Shown here piece after piece: positions 12,431-15,181 of a DNA stretch of 15,181 nucleotides (its first letter is position 1; each line of letters begins with the position of its first letter). The stretch lies in assembly GCA_037445895.1 (NCBI GenBank), contig JBBIJO010000030.1:1-15181 (forward strand). The letters run 5' to 3'. Source of the DNA: JBBIJO01 sp037445895 (GTDB taxonomy: Bacteria; Bacteroidota; Ignavibacteria; Kapaibacteriales; UBA2268). Under the pieces are notes generated by a model. That model was not told the DNA's origin and searched no databases. It saw only the letters and a list, made by a program, of their open reading frames with translations. The translations under genes and the position numbers were made by a program.

Positions 12431-14224
12431 ATGAATAAGTTATTTTTACTAATTTCGGTAGTTTTGTTGGCTTTCGAGGTCTTAGCCCAAGACGGAACGC
12501 TTGTTTCCCTTTCGGAAATTTACGATATAATCCCCAATGTTGCAAATTGTAACGAAGGGAAACTCAAAGACTCTGAAAAGCAAAACATTCTCGAAATTTA
12601 CAACCAAGTTCGAATCATCCATGGTTTAAAGCCATTGCAATATAATGTGAATTACGACGATGATGTTGCAAAATCTGCATTGATTAATGTTGCTAACGCT
12701 TTGCTCGACCATTTTCCTAAAAGCTCATACGAATGCTATACACAGGCAGGTTATAATGGTAGTAACACCTCGAACCTTTATATTTTTTCGGCTTTTGGAC
12801 CTAATTCAATACCCGAGTCGCGTAAAGGAATCGAAGGTTGGATAATCGACAAATTTGTCGATGATGTTGGACACCGAAGGAATATGCTGAATCCGTTCCT
12901 CAAATATGCCTCGTTTGGTAGGGTAGATGGCTATTCTAAAAAGTCCCCAGACAATTATTTAACAGGAATGTCGCTTAAGGTGCATAATTTCCCCGATTAT
13001 CAGGACCTTTCGGATTGGAATCAAGATTTTGTTGCATATCCTTACCATGAATATCCAAGTTCATTTTTCGATGGGACCTGGTATCTATCGTTCACCGTTA
13101 TTGCCGATAAGAGCAACCCTTGGAATAATAGCCAAAACTTGATTGACTTTTCGCAGGCAACCGTAACAGTTAGCAATGCAAATAATCAATTAGCAATTAC
13201 CGGAATTAAATACGACTATGTAGGATATGGCGTTCCTAATTGTTTGTATTGGAAAGCTAATGGAATAAATAAAGATATTGTTTATAATGTAACAATTGCA
13301 AATGTCAAGGTTCAAGGAACCCCAAGAACTTACACTTATTGGTTTAAAATCACTGACCAGCCAGTAAATACATTGCAACCCCCAACACTGCTTGCTCCGG
13401 CAAATCAGGCAAAGGATGTAGAATTGCCGGTAACTCTTTCCTGGTCCGATGTTTCCAACGCTGAGTTCTACGCACTTCAAGTTGATAATAACAGCAACTT
13501 TTCCAATCCCCAAATCAATCTGAGCAACATAACTACACCGCAATATACCATTTCGAGTTTATCTTCGAACACAACTTACTACTGGCGTGTTGCTACAATA
13601 GTAAACTCACAACAAAGTTCCTGGTCGTCGGTATATTCTTTTACTACCAAGGATGTTCCCCTATTGGCTCCTGTTCTTCTTCAGCCAATGAACAACGAAA
13701 CAAGTGTTCCTTTGCACCCTCAATTTAAGTGGCAACGAGTTGAAGGAGCAACTAAATACAACATACAAATCGCAATGTCGCAATCGTTCGATGAATTTTC
13801 AATGTTTTACGAAAGAGATGATTTAACGGATACTATGCTTTCGACTACGCCGGTTTTCCCTTCGAAAACTCAGTTTTTCTGGCGAATGCGTTCGTTTAAA
13901 AATACGCAATCGAGCGCGTGGTCCGACGTTTGGACATTTTGGACGCTCGACCTAAGCTCCGTTGAAGATGGTGCTGTTTCTATTGTTTCTAATCCATTTA
14001 TTGTTCTGGATGGGCACAAACCAGAAATTAAGCTACTAGAACCTACATACATCAGCTCGATTCAAATTTTCGACTTATTAGGGAATACATTGTGGAGTGA
14101 AGAACCGAATCAGGAATTAAGCGGGCTATTAATTCCCACAAGCAACCTTCCTAATGGAACTTTCTTTATAAAACTTATGTTGCCGAATAGCTCTGTGGTG
14201 TTCCAAGCAATTTTGTTAAAATAG
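12431..14224 (+). CDS. Secreted CAP-domain protein with two Fn3-like domains and T9SS sorting tail
   Basis: This is an exported 597-residue multidomain protein. A signal peptide (1-19, ending EVLA before QDG) is followed by a CAP/SCP-like domain (about 47-170) with H94 and the GHRRNMLNP motif (H148). The usual Glu of the GEN motif is not visible, and W137 is followed by IID rather than a Glu-containing motif. A beta-rich region (about 190-310) of unknown type comes next. Then follow two fibronectin-III-like modules (about 317-407 and 412-507), each with TxYYWRV- or FFWRMRS-like strands and a W-S-x-V/W-xF ending. The tail (about 516-597) fits a type A T9SS sorting domain: SNPF, IQIFDLLGNTLW, LPNGTFFIKL, ending ILLK. 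It should be exported by Sec and then passed through T9SS to the surface or medium. ATG 12431 has no clear Shine-Dalgarno but an A/T-rich leader. Function is unknown. Confidence 0.88.
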   Translation: MNKLFLLISVVLLAFEVLAQDGTLVSLSEIYDIIPNVANCNEGKLKDSEKQNILEIYNQVRIIHGLKPLQYNVNYDDDVAKSALINVANALLDHFPKSSYECYTQAGYNGSNTSNLYIFSAFGPNSIPESRKGIEGWIIDKFVDDVGHRRNMLNPFLKYASFGRVDGYSKKSPDNYLTGMSLKVHNFPDYQDLSDWNQDFVAYPYHEYPSSFFDGTWYLSFTVIADKSNPWNNSQNLIDFSQATVTVSNANNQLAITGIKYDYVGYGVPNCLYWKANGINKDIVYNVTIANVKVQGTPRTYTYWFKITDQPVNTLQPPTLLAPANQAKDVELPVTLSWSDVSNAEFYALQVDNNSNFSNPQINLSNITTPQYTISSLSSNTTYYWRVATIVNSQQSSWSSVYSFTTKDVPLLAPVLLQPMNNETSVPLHPQFKWQRVEGATKYNIQIAMSQSFDEFSMFYERDDLTDTMLSTTPVFPSKTQFFWRMRSFKNTQSSAWSDVWTFWTLDLSSVEDGAVSIVSNPFIVLDGHKPEIKLLEPTYISSIQIFDLLGNTLWSEEPNQELSGLLIPTSNLPNGTFFIKLMLPNSSVVFQAILLK

Positions 14225-14236
14225 CATTTAAACAAA

Positions 14237-14902
14237 TTGAAAGAAGGCAAAGAGGATTCATTTATAAATATTATTCAATCGCTTCGTAGGGATTACTCCA
14301 AAGGCTCTTTCAACGAAGGGATTGCAAAAGACAATCCTTTCGAGCAATTTAAGATATGGTTCGAGGAGGTTTTGAACGGAGACTTTCTTGAACCGAACGC
14401 AATGGTTCTTTCGACGGCTACAAAAGATGGGATTCCATCCTCGCGTGTGGTTTTACTCAAAAAAATAGACAACAGAGGCTTCGTATTTTTTACGAATTAC
14501 GAAAGTCAAAAGGGGCGAGAGCTCTCGGAAAATCCAAATGCTTCGTTGTTGTTTTATTGGGATAAACTTGAACGTCAGGTCCGAATAAATGGGATTGTCG
14601 AAAAGATAAGCTCCGAAGAATCGGATGAATATTTCCAAACCCGACCCTATCTTTCGAAGATTGGCTCTTGGGCTTCGAAACAAAGCCAAACGCTTGCTTC
14701 GCGTTTCGCATTAATGCGAGAAGTGGCAAAACTTACATTTAAATTTCCTCAATATGTCCCACTTCCTCCTTTTTGGGGTGGCTATCGGTTGATGCCATCG
14801 TATTTCGAGTTTTGGCAAGGACGCGAAAGCCGTCTCCACGACCGCATATCGTATCGATTACAACCAAATGGAATTTGGATAAAGCAACGATTGTATCCTT
14901 AA
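14237..14902 (+). CDS. pdxH: Pyridoxamine/pyridoxine 5'-phosphate oxidase PdxH
   Basis: This FMN-dependent oxidase converts pyridoxine or pyridoxamine 5'-phosphate to PLP in the cytosol. The 221 residues match the family length (E. coli 218). LRRDYSKGSFNEG (16-28) is the characteristic N-terminal segment. SSRVVLLKK (68-76) and FFTNYESQKGRELSENP (84-100) belong to the FMN-binding split barrel. QTRPYLSKIGSWASKQS (134-150) and the substrate-binding R-L-H-D-R (199-203) follow. It ends RLYP where many members have RLAP. The start TTG 14237 lacks a good ribosome site, but no ATG or GTG lies before the conserved N-terminal segment. It begins 12 nt after the CAP gene stop, so the two are probably co-transcribed despite unrelated roles. 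Confidence 0.96.
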   Translation: MKEGKEDSFINIIQSLRRDYSKGSFNEGIAKDNPFEQFKIWFEEVLNGDFLEPNAMVLSTATKDGIPSSRVVLLKKIDNRGFVFFTNYESQKGRELSENPNASLLFYWDKLERQVRINGIVEKISSEESDEYFQTRPYLSKIGSWASKQSQTLASRFALMREVAKLTFKFPQYVPLPPFWGGYRLMPSYFEFWQGRESRLHDRISYRLQPNGIWIKQRLYP

Positions 14903-14954
14903 CTTATACTTATAAGCCAATTGGTGATATAGCTTCCTAACGCAAAAAACTAAC

Positions 14955-14974
14955 TGATTTTGCCGGCAAAATCA
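14955..14974. terminator. 20-bp perfect palindrome, likely terminator
   Basis: TGATTTTGCCGGCAAAATCA is its own reverse complement and lies 52 nt after pdxH, between convergent genes. On the - strand it is followed by AGTTAGTTTTTT-like sequence, a reasonable intrinsic terminator for the gene entering from the right. On the + strand the T-run is poor. A DNA-binding protein site is the alternative. Confidence 0.45.
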
Positions 14975-15130
14975 TCGAAATTATTTATCCAATACTCTCT
15001 TCCCCCGTATTGCTCGGACCCCACATAAACAATCTAACTATTCTATTTTTGGGAAATATTTTTGGTTTCATCTATTTTTGCCCGGGCATAAGAAGACAAA
15101 ACGTATTCAAACAAATTTATATGATGTTGA

Positions 15131-15181
15131 TTACATTTCAACCAGCTCTCCATCCTCGATTTTTATTGGAAAAAATTGATC
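15131..15181 (-). CDS. Partial 3' end of a - strand gene (hypothetical)
   Basis: Reading in from the right edge on the - strand, an open frame gives DQFFPIKIEDGELVEM and then TAA at 15131-15133. Only 16 residues are visible, too few to identify a family. The amino-acid make-up looks coding-like, and the downstream palindrome at 14955-14974 would serve as its terminator. It could be chance: a 17-codon open frame is not significant alone. Confidence 0.35.
   Translation of the reverse strand, partial: DQFFPIKIEDGELVEM

Noticed and set aside
13190..13543. 117-codon open frame on the - strand inside the CAP/Fn3 gene
   Set aside because: It is antisense to well-formed Fn3-like coding sequence, with no ribosome site or recognisable motif.

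Overview
The window is AT-rich, gene-dense DNA from a bacterium of the Bacteroidota/Chlorobiota/Ignavibacteria/Kapabacteria (FCB) side of the tree. Three observations support this. A secreted protein carries a C-terminal type IX secretion (Por-type) sorting domain. A lipoprotein has a Bacteroidota-style ATSCKDD lipobox. AT-rich promoter blocks of the TAnnTTTG type recur upstream of genes. I cannot name the genus. The coding content is mostly housekeeping and energy metabolism, with no transposase, phage gene or CRISPR array.

Layout. Bases 1-237 are non-coding and hairpin-rich, possibly the 3' part of a structured RNA. From 238 to 8903 everything is on the + strand: hslU (protease unfoldase), purH (last two steps of IMP synthesis), a membrane sensor histidine kinase, a stand-alone receiver protein, and a three-gene NADH-linked [FeFe]-hydrogenase (NuoE-like, short NuoF-like, catalytic HydA). 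The receiver and the three hydrogenase genes are packed so tightly (13 nt gap, 9 nt gap, 14 nt overlap) that they are almost certainly one operon, with a promoter-like block just before the receiver. A strong hairpin at 8930-8959 separates this operon from a convergent - strand gene for a fused homocysteine S-methyltransferase/methylenetetrahydrofolate reductase. Next on the - strand is a small lipoprotein of unknown function. The roughly 425-base gap upstream of it holds divergent promoter-like elements. Then come gcvH on the + strand, a 190-base spacer with two interleaved inverted repeats, a CAP-domain/Fn3/T9SS secreted protein, and pdxH. The last 51 bases look like the end of a - strand gene running out of the window.

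How the genes work together. The hydrogenase subunits form the expected electron path: NAD(H) at the FMN site of NuoF, [2Fe-2S] of NuoE and Fe-S clusters of HydA, then the H-cluster. The NuoF-like subunit has only the FMN/NADH core and one [4Fe-4S] site, so I infer an NAD(H)-dependent rather than ferredoxin-bifurcating enzyme. The kinase and receiver suggest a signalling link to hydrogen metabolism. Fused MetH-type/MTHFR, GcvH and PurH all touch one-carbon/folate metabolism, but they are not in one operon. The most unusual items are the receiver embedded in the hydrogenase operon, the Ser in the HydA L1 motif (TSCSPGW), and the interleaved inverted repeats at 12259-12328.
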